DNA of 22,601 nucleotides from Chara braunii (GCA_003427395.1 BFEA01000319.1:538697-561297); one strand, 5' to 3'. Positions 1-9,387 are shown, counted from the stretch's first letter. Program-made: numbers and translations. Notes: generated by a model from the sequence alone, not told the origin.

Positions 1-198
1 TCCCGCACCCGTCTGATTCGCCCGTGCCCACAGTCCGTCGTGGCCCACGTCAATCCCGCGCGTTCGGCACCAGCCCGTCGGGTCGCCCAACTCCTACTCT
101 ACTCACCTCTTTCCTCGCTCGTGTGCCGACCCTTCCTGATCGCGCCACCCCGAGCTTCCAACAACGGGTTAAGAGAGCTAACTAATCGTGCAGCCGAA

Positions 199-221
199 TT
201 TTATAGTGTGCATGCATGCAC
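199..221 (-). promoter_or_regulatory. TATA box plus RY palindrome in LTR, left copy
   Basis: TATAAAA on the minus strand (199-205) is preceded in the element's direction by a perfect 14-base palindrome, GTGCATGCATGCAC (208-221), containing CATGCATG. It corresponds to the right-copy motif at 11041-11060, where the palindrome is shortened by substitutions. Confidence 0.5.
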
Positions 222-801
222 GAAGAACACAAAATTACCAAGACTTAGAACGGGGATTAGAGAGGGAGTGCCTGCGTTCTGCATGATCAGGCCGCAGCGT
301 GGGGGACGTAGCCCTTCTCCACGCATCGATCCGAGCATGCCAGCCGCGGCTTACAAAAATCACAGCAAAAGAAAGAGAGGGGGGGCGGGAGAGACGAAGT
401 GCAAGAAGAAAGATACAGTTACGATGGTGCCCGCCCAAATTACAGTTACACACGCGATTAAGGGAGCCCACTAATCCGAATACCGTTGCAGCCGCATGAA
501 GAAGCACGTAGACAAAAGGCGCCGCGCGACAGAAAAATCCTAATTACTCAAATCCTAAATTCCTATCTACCTTCAGGGGGAAAGTCCGAAATTCCGAGAG
601 CTATCGGGGCTCGACAAAATCCAAAAAGTGACTCAAAAGAAAATTTTAAAAAGAACGAAGCAAATTCCCGCGCGATGTCCGCGCCCAAAAGACCGAAACC
701 GAAACGGAAGAAACGACGTCAACATTTATTAGTCGCGCGAGCGGTGGCACGCCAACCATCAGCCGAGCAATCAATCAACCGGCCGTCCCCGGACACACAC
801 A

Positions 802-813
802 GCTCCGACACCA
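802..813 (-). promoter_or_regulatory. Degenerate iMet-tRNA primer-like site inside the left repeat
   Basis: The minus strand reads TGGTGTCGGAGC, two mismatches from the plant initiator-Met primer site TGGTATCAGAGC. It corresponds to the perfect match at 11667-11678 in the other copy and shares the following ACCTCATATG. It probably has no function as a primer site if the whole repeat is LTR. Confidence 0.4.
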
Positions 814-972
814 ACCTCATATGAAAAGAAGCTACGAAAAGGACGAAAAAGCAAGGGCACTGATGCAATTTTCCACCGATCCCGATCTCCCGTAATTGGC
901 CCAACCTTCCCAGCTTAGGACCCCTCATTGCAACCGCGCAGAAAATCGCGAGTTACAGAAAGTGGTTCGTCA

Positions 973-1217
973 TATATGTGACGCCCAGGGGGTTCCGATA
1001 TTAGCAAGCTCCTGCTTGCTTGTTGACACGTGTCGATTTCTCTAATCGATCGACACGCGGAGCACTTCTCTCTATGCCACTTACCGTTCAATTGCCTGTG
1101 GACGTCGTCCAACGTGGCACATTGCTCTTCTACTAATTCCTCAGATTGGGCTCTCGACGATCCAAGGACGGGATCTTTCTCGTGCCGTCGCCACGACACG
1201 CGTCCATTACCGCTGCA
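973..1217 (-). other. Non-coding stretch between accessory ORF and 3' LTR, with hairpin
   Basis: No convincing gene is seen. A perfect 9-bp inverted repeat, CGTGTCGAT (1030-1038) and ATCGACACG (1050-1058), has an 11-base loop. A smaller AGCAAG/CTTGCT inverted repeat lies at about 1002-1019. TGTGACGCCC at 976-985, four bases from the LTR edge, resembles the terminal motif of many plant gypsy LTRs. A clear polypurine tract directly before the LTR start (minus sense) is not seen; the nearest purine run in the right sense is AGAGAGAAG at about 1065-1074. Confidence 0.5.
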
Positions 1218-1751
1218 TCAGTAATTAACCGGGAGGGGGAAAGGAAGGCGATACTCGTATGAGGGAGGGCGAGGCGGCTCCATCGTAAGTTCGGGTATGA
1301 AGCACCCGATCACGGTGAGGTTGTGGGGAATATCTTGAAAGCGGACGATGCGATGGAAGCGGGGGAATTGCTGTCCACTGTGGGGAAGGGAAGCGAGGTA
1401 GTCTGGGTAAAGGGAGACGAGAGTTCGGAGGACGTCGGTGCGAAACCGATCATGGTCTTCACAGTCGGGGAATGTCCCCGTGACGATGCAGTAAACTTCT
1501 ATGTGGTTACGACCTCGCCACGCGGCGCTAAGGAGTAGAACGTGGAGGGGGTAATCGGGGACGGCGCACCGAACAGAAGGGTGGGGATGGACAATCAGCT
1601 CTAGGCGAGCGGAGTAGAAATGTCGGAAGGTGGTGATGGGGAAGGGATTACGGGGGAAGACGACGCGATGAAGATACTGATTGAAAGAGAGATGGCTAAG
1701 GGGACGGTGGTATATGGATCGGGGACGAAGGGCGAAGCCCCTCATCGACAC
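1218..1751 (-). pseudogene. Accessory ORF of the gypsy element, 3' part
   Basis: This is an open frame of about 178 codons on the element's sense strand, downstream of the acidic segment and in a different frame from it. I recognise no domain. The N-terminal third is Arg/Pro/His-rich. The rest has ordinary globular composition with scattered aromatics (for example the stretch around RNHIEVYCIVTGTFPDCED), which favours real former coding sequence over a random frame. It may be the C-terminal part of the same accessory protein after a frame change near 1800, or a separate small protein. No signal peptide or membrane segment is evident, so an envelope role is not supported. It ends about 245 bases before the LTR. 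Confidence 0.45.
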
Positions 1752-1800
1752 GTTGACGAATTGGGGGACGGGCGGGGGCGGAGGGGGATGAGGATCGGGA

Positions 1801-2970
1801 TCAGGGTCGGCGCTTTGTCGTCGCGGCGCTCAAAGTCGTGGCAGCAAGGACCCCATGTTCCGGCTTGGGCGGCTCGGGATCCTTGGAAGAATCGTTCGGT
1901 GTGGGGTCGATCACTGGCCGTTTTCCCTCCGCGACCTTTTTCTTGTGCTGCGCAGTGGCCTCAGGATTCTCCTCTCGACATTCCGGTTTTGGCACCCACT
2001 CGAGTTCGTCGTCGTGCGCTGGCTCCCGATCGTCTTCTCCGCTTTCCACTCCCTCGTCGTCGTCTTCGTCCTCCTCTTCCTCACTTTGCTCCCCCTCACT
2101 GTGCTTGCTATAGGCTTCCTCTTCTTCTTCTGAAGTCTCCCCCTCTGCTTCTTCTTCTTCGTCGTCCTTGGCTTCCGCCGCTTCTTCTTCTGCTTCGTGT
2201 TCCTCTTCCTCGTCCTCGGCCAACCGGGCCACTGCTTCTCCGACCTCTCTCCTTAATTCTCCTTTCGATTCTTCTTCTGCTTCTTCCTCTGCTCTAAGTG
2301 CTGCCCACTTGAACGCCGTTGGTTGTCGAAAGAAGCGGGGGTTAGTTAGGTTGTGGATGTCCAGGTACTCGCTGCGAGATGGGAAACGGCCGTCCGCCCA
2401 GCGCTCCTCGATACAAGCCGACCACTGGAGGCTCGGGGCGAGAGTCCTTGAGAGGACATGCAGCACGGGCTCTTCGTCGCTCAGAGAGACGATATCGAGG
2501 GGGAGCCCGTCGACCAGTCGCACGATCACGATCGTAAGTTCGCGCACGATCTGTGATTGGTATCCCCGATCCACAGCTCCAAAGACGAATCCCAGAAGAT
2601 CTCCCGCCACGTTAGTTCTCCGCGCCTGAATGACGAGCAGCTCCACGGTTTCTGACGCGGGCCTCTGATCGCCTTCCCACGTCCAGTCCAGGTCTACTTG
2701 TAGCAGGCAGAACGAGAGCTCAACGAACTTTGCACGCCACAGCCTCCAACGATCCGGGTCAACGATGGGTACTGCCAGAGGCTCAGATAGAAAGAGAGAC
2801 GGGGGTAGTGAGAGGACCGCCAGAAGATGGGGAAGAGCGAGGGAGGGGAAAACGTCGAGATCGGCGCGTGGCTCATCTGCGCGGCTGGAAGGGGGCAAGC
2901 TCAGGGAGGACCATAGGTGGCTCGCGCAGCGTGTTGACCTCGATGTCGTCGACAGGATAGCGCTCGTCAC
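1801..2970 (-). pseudogene. Accessory ORF of the gypsy element, middle part with acidic tract
   Basis: This is an open frame of 389 codons on the element's sense strand. The sensible part begins near 2888, where it takes over from the preceding frame. Its N-terminal part is a non-acidic region with Trp, Val and Leu clusters. From about residue 228 to 335 (roughly 1965-2290) it is dominated by Glu, Asp and Ala with some Ser. A basic, Pro/Lys-rich tail ends in KRRP before a TGA. Long acidic tracts are common in histone- or nucleolus-associated proteins, so a chromatin-binding or nuclear role is possible, but only by composition. No known domain, membrane segment or signal peptide is visible. 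Plus-strand reading frames over this stretch are Ser/Leu-rich shadows of the GAA/GAG repeats. Confidence 0.6.
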
Positions 2971-3343
2971 CGTGCCTTGTGAGCCGTCGATCCCAATCAG
3001 TGGCTAGATCACGACCCCACTTGTACAAGGTGCTCTTGATGGCGGCTTGCCGCGCCGGATCGAAGGTGGCGATGTCGCCGCTATAGACTACCACGGTAGA
3101 CGCGTGGCTAATACCCTGAGCCGCTCGCCGTTGGAACGCCGTTGCCTCGGCCAGCACCACCACCTGGGGATCGCTCGTGAACCAGAACTCTGCCACGTCG
3201 TACACACCCGAGGTGCAGAAGAACTACGTAAGGCGCAAGAAGTCGGGGCTGATCCGCGGATGATGCACTTGGCGGATGGCTGAGATCTCTCCCCGTGGCA
3301 TCAACAACTGATCACCGAAAGCCCGCTCGGTGGCGAAGCTCAT
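2873..3343 (-). pseudogene. Accessory ORF of the gypsy element, 5' part, ATGA overlap with pol
   Basis: The ATG at 3343-3341 overlaps the pol stop TGA (3342-3340) as ATGA. This arrangement is known elsewhere to allow termination-reinitiation. The frame runs about 157 codons to 2873 and is interrupted once, by TAG at 3224-3226 (explained by CAG to TAG). The product is rich in aromatic and charged residues, with stretches such as AEFWFTSDPQVVVLAEATAF and YKWGRDLATDWDRRL. I do not recognise a family. The coding signal passes into the next frame near 2880-2890, implying an indel there. Position after integrase corresponds to env in retroviruses and to additional ORFs in some plant gypsy lineages, but nothing identifies it as an envelope protein. 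Confidence 0.6.
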
Positions 3344-4635
3344 GGCGATGGCGGAGGTGACGGGGTGTCAGAGAAGGGGCAAGAGGAAGAGGGAGATGCC
3401 GGAGATATAAGATCGTTGTCATCGGCTTCCTCTGAGGGGGAGGCCGATGAAGAGAGAGATGGAGTCAAGGAGAGGAGGCGAAGATAGGACACGTGGCGTG
3501 TGATCGGACAGGCCGATCGACTGCCAGAGACCTGGGGGGCGAGACGCACGGTGTCCACGCCGTTAGGCCCGAGCTCGATCACCCGATATCGCCCGAAGAA
3601 TCGTGGTGCTAGCTTACCCTGGCGAGCACATTTCCTTACCTGCACCACGTCCCCTAATTTGTACTGGGGCCGCGGACCCGCATTCCCATTTCGGGCCTCG
3701 TAGCTTCGGACCTGTCGGCCTTGGGCTAGTTCGGTCATTTTCTGTCGTTTTCGGGCTAGCCTGGGCAGTGATCGTTCCATTAGCTCTAGGTGTCGTTTGG
3801 CCTTGTCTCGAGCCGTGGCCCTGGTGGGTTGTTGGCTCAATGTAGACTCATCTGGGAGGCTTGGTATCGAAACGCAAGCGACGCTATTGGTCCTTAGTTG
3901 GAAGGGGCTTAACCCCGTCGATTCGTGGGGCGTTCCGCGGTGGACCGCCAGGATGTGATCGACGATATCGGGTCAGGGCCTTGGATCCCGTGTCGCAATA
4001 TTTCGTCGCAATGTTGTCTTTATCACCCGGTTAGCGTTCTCGACCAGCCCATTGGATTGTGACATGTGGGGTGCAGTGTTCTGTATGGCGACGCCATGTA
4101 GGACCAGATTCCTTAGCACCTCTCCCCTGAATTCAGCCCCGTTGTCGGTCAGGATCTCTTCCGTATCCTGATGCATCCCGAGGAAACGGTTGACGTATCA
4201 CGCGATTTCCGTGGCTTGCCGTGTGCGACAAGGGTACGCCTCGATCCATTTTGAGAAATGGTCGACAAATACCAATAGGACTGAATATTCGCAGCTATTA
4301 GGGCCAAGAGGTACCACTATGTCGGTAGTATCCATGCTCACTCTTTGAAACGGTCGCTCAACTACCGTGGGCACTATCGACCTTGGGGGTTGAATCGGCG
4401 CTTTATCAGCGGCGCAGACTTGACAGTTGGCGACGATGTATTTCACATCGTCGCGGATATTGGACCAGTACCACTCATTTTTGTCGATAGCGAACTCCGT
4501 GATTCGTACGGCAAAATGAACCGCGGTTTCCTCGTACGTCGTCTTAACCCAGTCATACCGCATGAATGGATGCGACACAACCATCCAAATCCCACTGCCG
4601 TTTGTTTTCCGTTTTCTAATTTGCCCTCTATCCAT
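3340..4635 (-). pseudogene. pol: Integrase (zinc-binding, catalytic core, C-terminal domain), broken
   Basis: Integrase inserts the cDNA into the genome. From the N-terminal side there is a degenerate H2C2 zinc domain with CQVC as its Cys pair. The upstream His pair appears partly lost: VHFAV stands where families have GHFG, and a Tyr lies where the first His is expected. The core follows with first Asp in MDTTD, VDHFSKW, second Asp in LTDNGAEF, and catalytic Glu in GLVENANR. The frame then continues through a TPHESTGLSPF segment and a basic C-terminal region with KLGDVVQVRK and FFGRYRVIE, ending in a Ser/Pro-rich tail. TGA codons at 4198-4200 and 3973-3975 interrupt it; the second stands where families usually have Trp. 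No chromodomain is seen. It is in the same frame as RT but not as the zinc-finger segment between them. Confidence 0.93.
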
Positions 4636-5090
4636 CTGTAATCCCGGGCCCTCTCGTTGGCCCTCCTCCGATCTTCCTTGGTGAAATCCTGGAGGGGGTT
4701 GTCAACCAAGGTGGCAATCAAGGCAATATTAGTCCATACTTCGGCCCTTCTAAACTTCCGAGTCTTTTCCAACCCTTCTGACGTGGCATCCAAAAAGCGA
4801 GCCTCGGTCGGAATCTTGTCGGTCCGGCACAAGGGGCACAACCATGGTTTACTATCGTTTTTGTATTGGATGCACGAGCCGTGGGCTCGTGCGACACACT
4901 GTCGGCAATCTATCCAATCAACATACCCTTCCCCGTTACGACGCATGGAGACCAAGTACACGCGGGAGATAGCTTCGCAAAAATAGCAAAATTTGTCAGG
5001 CAGGGAGAGGAAAGACGAGGAGGAAAGGGGAGAGAGAGGGGTAGTGGGGTTACCTCCGTCACCCATCGCCACCGTTTTACTTCTTGCCAC
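4636..5090 (-). pseudogene. pol: PHD-like C4HC3 zinc finger between RNase H and integrase
   Basis: This segment is open in a frame different from RT and integrase (the frame itself runs on to 4443 as a shadow of integrase). Counting from the Met at 5090, the ligands are C35, C38, C62, C65, H70, C73, C85 and C88: C-x2-C-x23-C-x2-C-x4-H-x2-C-x11-C-x2-C, at about 4827-4988. A Trp two residues before the seventh Cys (WLCPLC) is a hallmark of PHD fingers, many of which read histone H3 tails (established for the family). After it come a charged helical-looking stretch and RRRANERARDY, leading into integrase. A RING finger is less likely because the ligand order is C4HC3 with the single His fifth. 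Function in targeting is inference. Frame changes near 5080 and 4635 show this copy cannot make one continuous product without frameshifting. Confidence 0.8.
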
Positions 5091-6480
5091 GTGGGAAGAC
5101 TGCCACTTGTCCGTACTTAGGCTCGTTGGTCAGGTCCGGCTCTTTCCACGGTGTAATTTCCTCGCCCTTTGGTACCTTGGCAGGTCGATGCAGACGTGTC
5201 AGCCCGTCCGCGTTGTCGTGTCGCTCCGTCTTTCGATGGACGATATCGAAGTCGTATTCTTGCAGTCGCGCCGCCCGACGGCCAATCATGCATGTGTAGT
5301 TGGTGAGCCTCTTCAAAGCTAGCAGAGGCTCGTGATCCGTCACGAGGCGAAACTTCTGTCCGTAGAGATACGGATGGAAGTGTTGGATTCCCCAGACCAC
5401 TGCATAGCATTCGCCTTGAGGTGCTGAGTCATTCCTCCGTTCGTCCGGTACCATGCGTGACGCGTATTCGATGACCTGTTCACGACTATCGATCCCCTTC
5501 TGCGCTAAAATAGCGGAGATAGCTTCCGGTTGCCAGTCCGTGATGAGAATGAACTGTTTCGAGGGGTCCGACCGAATCAAAATAGGGGCCGTCTCCAGAG
5601 CGTCCTTGAGGGTTGCGAAAGTCTCTTGGCACTCCGCGTCCCAGCTGAGAGGCTGGTCCTTCCTTAACAGATTTGTTGATGGTCGTGCAATCGTGGCAAA
5701 GCTCTTGATGAAGCGCCGGTAGTACGATGCTAACCCTAAGAAAGCTCGAACCCGCGTCAGTGACGTGGGAACCGGGGGTTCTTTCACCGCCGCAACCTTT
5801 CTTGAGTCCGGCCGTAGTCCTCCACGTGTCACGACGTAGCCCAAGAACGAAATTTTCGAGAGGAAAAATTTGTTTTTCTCGAGCGCAATCTTGAACCCAG
5901 CGTCCCTCAATGCGCCCAACGTCCATTCGATATGCTGCGCGTGCCCGTGATAGGTTTCCGAATAGACCAGGATATCGTTCATGTACACGATCACGCATAA
6001 GTTAATCATCCCTTGTGACAACCGTGTCTTGTTGATGAAATTCTGAAACGTCATGTTCATCGCTCGCTGAAGTGTGGCCGGTGCGTTGCAAATCCCCATC
6101 GGACACCAGACCCACTGCCACGTGCCTTCAAACAACACAAAGGCCATTTTCGGCCGATCTTCCTTTTTAACCAGAATGTGATGAAAATCATGCCGAATAT
6201 CAAACTTGCTGAAATAATTGGCACATTCAATCGCATCCAACAAATCATCAATCCGGGGGAGGGGATACACATCTTTAATCTTGATCTCATTCAACTTGCG
6301 ATAATCAATGCAAATGCGAATCGCTCCGTGTTTCTTGGATACTAGTACTACGGGAAATGACCAAGGTCCGGTAGCGGGTTCAATCCAGCCGCTGGCTTCG
6401 AACTCCCGAATTCGTTCGAGAGCCTTTTTGCGTTCAATCAACGAATACCGGTAAGGTTTGCAATGAATCGGGGAGTGATT
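5077..6480 (-). pseudogene. pol: Reverse transcriptase and RNase H, catalytic residue lost
   Basis: This is the gypsy RT and RNase H, about 467 codons from the preceding stop. It starts with SPIHCKPYRYSLIERKK, the usual lead-in to RT. Numbering from 6441: the motif-A Asp is D81 (SKFDIR), followed by HDFHHI where families usually have SGYHQI. FLGLASYYRRFI marks the thumb/connection. The YxDD box reads YMND (residues 153-156), with codon AAC at 5977-5979 in place of an Asp codon, so polymerase activity should be lost. RNase H acidic residues D302 (LITD), E344 (GECYAV), D369 (VTDHEPL) and D412 (NADGLTR) are present. The frame ends with TAA at 5077, overlapping the zinc-finger frame. Confidence 0.95.
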
Positions 6481-7380
6481 TCATATCTGAATCTCATGTT
6501 GGATTACTAACGATAAGCCGATGTCAGTGTCTGTTACACTAATCGCTCATTGATATTCCATTAGAATATCCACAATCACCTAGTGGATTTCATTCGGTAC
6601 GTATTGTGGAACGTGTAGCTCGAATAGTTGGTTCCTGATCCGAACGTCAATCTGTTTCATGCGCGCCTGTTTTGCCACATTGGGTGGAGGCGCCGAGATG
6701 AACGAATGGTCCGATCGCCAGGAGAACACCATGGCCATCATCTGGGCATCTTCTTCCCGGATTGCCACGTGTCCTTCTGGGGTAACCCCGTCGCAAATAT
6801 CATGCCATGGTACATTCTTAGTTGCGATCTTTATCCCCAGTTCGTCTGTTGCGGCTTCGAGATGCCCAAGGGGTTCCAGAGAACTTGCTTCCGCCCCCAA
6901 TCGTAACAACCTCACTTCCTTAGCCGATGTCAATAAGGATTTGGGTAGATCTGTAATGTCACAGTAATGCCCCTTGTCGTTATACCGGGCGAGGAGAGGG
7001 GTGATTCCTTCATACAGAGTCTGAGGGGATTCCAAAGAATCGGCCATCCTCGAAATCTGCACGAGGGGCTCACCCAAGATCATCGCCTTGGTCCTCTGAA
7101 TTTTTCGGCTGGTCAGCTGCATCGTTTTTGCTATCATTTTGGGCGGCGGGTAGTAAACGCGCTGTCGTGCTAATTCCAAGATCTCCAGATCATCCTCATC
7201 GCTGCTGCCCGCATCCTTCATCGATGACTTTTCATCGACGGACTCATCCCAGGAGATCATGCGGAGGGTCTCTGCCATCAGCGGCGAAACCCGTAGGACC
7301 GTGTTAATGGTAGTATGAAGGGTCAATCGCATAGGCACAGCGTAGGGTTTTCCTCCTGTATTTCGCAGGATAATCGACCT
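6481..7380 (-). pseudogene. pol: Protease-RT linker of Gag-Pol, with three in-frame stops
   Basis: This continues the same frame as gag-protease and RT. The first residues after the TGA at 7381 (ILRNTGGKPYAVPMRLTL) resemble the C-terminal end of a retropepsin domain. Next comes about 250 codons without a recognised domain, including an acidic cluster (DEDDLEILEL) and KMIAKTMQLTSRKIQRTKAM. Stops are TAG at 6580-6582, TGA at 6547-6549 and TGA at 6481-6483. Between and around them the reading stays sensible (VTDTDIGLSLVIQHEIQI), so they are nonsense mutations and not the real end of the protein. The region probably made a spacer between protease and RT. Confidence 0.8.
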
Positions 7381-9387
7381 TCATTCGAAATCCAAGTTTG
7401 CTCGTAGAGCCACAAGAGCGGGAAGTCCGAAAAGAACATCGTACGTATTAACGTCTAGTACTACGACATCTCCAAGCGCGTGCACTTTTCCTAACCGGAA
7501 AGCGACATTGGTCATTCTTCCCATGGTCTTGATATTTTCTTCATCTGCCGAAACGTGCTGATCTTTCTCAGTGAGCATGATCAGATCATTTTTCCTACCC
7601 GACCTTTCGACCACTCTCAGTGAAATAGCCAGCACAGCTGCTCCCGAATCTATAATTGCGTTGTAAGGAATTCCCCAAATTTCAATATCGCATTCTGCGG
7701 ATTTCCACGGAATTGGTTTAATCCATAGGAAATTGTCGTCTTTCTGGATTAGACCTACCCGTATCGGATCCGATGTGCCGACTGGGTTTTCGTCGGGCGT
7801 GGGGCTTTTGGCTTTTACGTTTGGTGTTCGGGCGAGGGCGAATCGCTTTCGGTTTGCTTTGCAATGCTGTAGCATTCGCTCATTGGCTTGCTCGGAGATC
7901 AAGAGTAGATGACCGATCGGAAGTGGAATCTGATGGTCCAAGGCTCGGATGATGTTTAATACATTGATTTCTCCCGTGACGAAGGTGGGTCCTCCCGACT
8001 CCATTTCTCCTAAAGACGGTTGCCACTCCGCCACCTCTTTGGGTTTTGGCGCTGGTCTGATTGTCCCGATCATTCCAAGCCCGGGATAATGAAGGGATAC
8101 GTATTGGTCTAGCGGGATTAGCTCGGCGGCTTCTTCTGTGGTGGCCAGGGCACTTCCCCCACCCTTTACATCTTCCATCAAAGCTCCGACTCGTCCAGGT
8201 CCGTTAGCGATGGGGGTTGCAACCATGGGCGCGACCCCGATCCGCTGTTGTGGGGGTCGGTGGGGGCAATCACGGGCTAGATGTCCTGGCTTATGACAGG
8301 CATAACAGACATTCAGATTATTCGCGGCTCCCCCGAGAGCAGGTGCCGGAGCTAATCCTTGCTGCATCGGAGGGCCGCGCACCGCAATAGGCCGCATGTT
8401 CCTTATCATGGCTTCTAGTCGAGCATTGTGCTCTCGATGCTCCGTTTTACTTTCCTGGATTAAATTAATTAATGTTTTGGTTAGTTCGAAAATGACCGTT
8501 AATTCGTTCGATCGTACGGGAGCCTCAATCGGTGGCGGGGGTAACGCTCTGACGGGTGGGGGTATCACAAGAGCGGAGGTGCTCGGAGTCTCACTTAGGA
8601 CCACTCGTTTGGGGCCTATCTGTTCCATATAGGTGACAGGTCCTGATACAAATCCCATGTTTTNAAACTTGTTNTGCAAGGCANCCAACTCAGCTNTCGC
8701 TCNTGCGAGTTCAGTNGAATCTCCTTCTCTAGGATAATCTTCTCCTTCCAGGAAGTTTGCTGCGAACTTCCGTTCCATTTCCTCCGCAGCAGCCATGATT
8801 TGTTGTAACGTGTGAGTGATGGGGGAAAATTGCTTTCGCAACTTAGCCCTTATTGTCCGGCTGCGAAGCCCGTCAATGAACAAATCTCTCCCTACTTGCT
8901 CACCGCGCTCAGTTTTCACGAACATTCTATAGAACCGGTTTCGATATTCTGCAACGGATTCGAGAGGTTTTTGTACTCGGTCCTTGATCATGTACTGTGC
9001 TTGCTCGAGGTGGACATAATCACATCGGTTCATGAAATCTCGTTCGAAGGTCGGGAGATCAACCCATACGTAGGTACTATACCAATGATGAGCGTCTCCT
9101 CCCATTTGAGCCGGAATGTTACTCTGTGCTTTGTGATCATCGTACTGCTGTGCTCTGAGCGTGGCAAGCCATGCTCCTGCGAGATGATGCGCTGGATCAA
9201 ACAGATAGAGATCAGGTGGCGTCATGGGAGCTCGTGCACGTGGGGCGGGTTGATTTGGTGGATTAACATTCTGTTGCGGAATCGGATTTGGCACATTGGC
9301 AGCCATATTGGCTGCTCGTCGGTTAGCCGATCTGCTTCGAGTAACGATAGGGTCGCGTCGATGCGCGTTCCGAGGACGAGGTCGCAC
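7381..9387 (-). pseudogene. gag-pro: Gag with CCHC knuckle, and aspartic protease
   Basis: Gag forms the particle and the protease cuts the polyprotein. The frame opens after a stop at 9409-9411; no ATG comes before Met28 (about 9306), the likeliest start. Residues 60-215 fit a retrotransposon gag domain (WYSTYVWVDLPTFERDF, then VAEYRNRFYRMF). A heptad-like Glu/Ala/Leu stretch follows and contains six single ambiguous bases (8664-8716). The knuckle CYACHKPGHLARDC (361-374) is C-x2-C-x4-H-x4-C and should bind RNA. The protease has the DSGA active-site motif at 580-583 (NAIIDSGAAVLAISL) and a YDVLFGLPAL segment near the C-terminus. TGA at 7381 is probably a mutation, since the same frame continues with protease-like sequence. 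Confidence 0.92.

Larger units (their letters stand above)
1..972 (-). repeat. Left long direct repeat (probable 3' LTR, truncated by window edge)
   Basis: This segment matches 10844-11837 in the same orientation. A hand count over the first 540 aligned bases gives about 27 differences (about 5%): roughly 21 transitions, a few transversions and three single-base indels. Similarity stops sharply after the shared GTTCGTCA ending at 972, so the repeat begins with TG on the minus strand, as LTRs do. The right copy has about 27 extra bases near 11413. The longer plus-strand reading frames here have no recognisable protein features and I treat them as chance. In the minus orientation it carries a TATA motif (199-205) and a degenerate primer-like site (802-813). 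Confidence 0.85.

Noticed and set aside
40-474. Plus-strand open frame of 144 codons in the left repeat
   Set aside because: It lies in the probable LTR, is disrupted in the other copy, and has random Arg/Pro/Ser composition.
1620-2297. Long plus-strand frames rich in Ser, Leu and Pro
   Set aside because: They are the complement of the GAA/GAG repeats that encode the acidic tract on the minus strand.
1218-3343. Envelope protein in the env position
   Set aside because: No signal peptide, transmembrane segment, fusion peptide or Cys pattern is visible; the acidic and basic tracts argue for an intracellular protein.
3340-3840. Chromodomain at the integrase C-terminus
   Set aside because: The C-terminal sequence matches the usual integrase C-terminal fold and then a Ser/Pro tail. 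No aromatic-cage chromodomain pattern was seen.
4827-4988. RING or CCHC knuckle in place of PHD
   Set aside because: The eight-ligand order with a single His as fifth ligand and the WxCPxC ending fit PHD. The CCHC knuckle is already present in gag.
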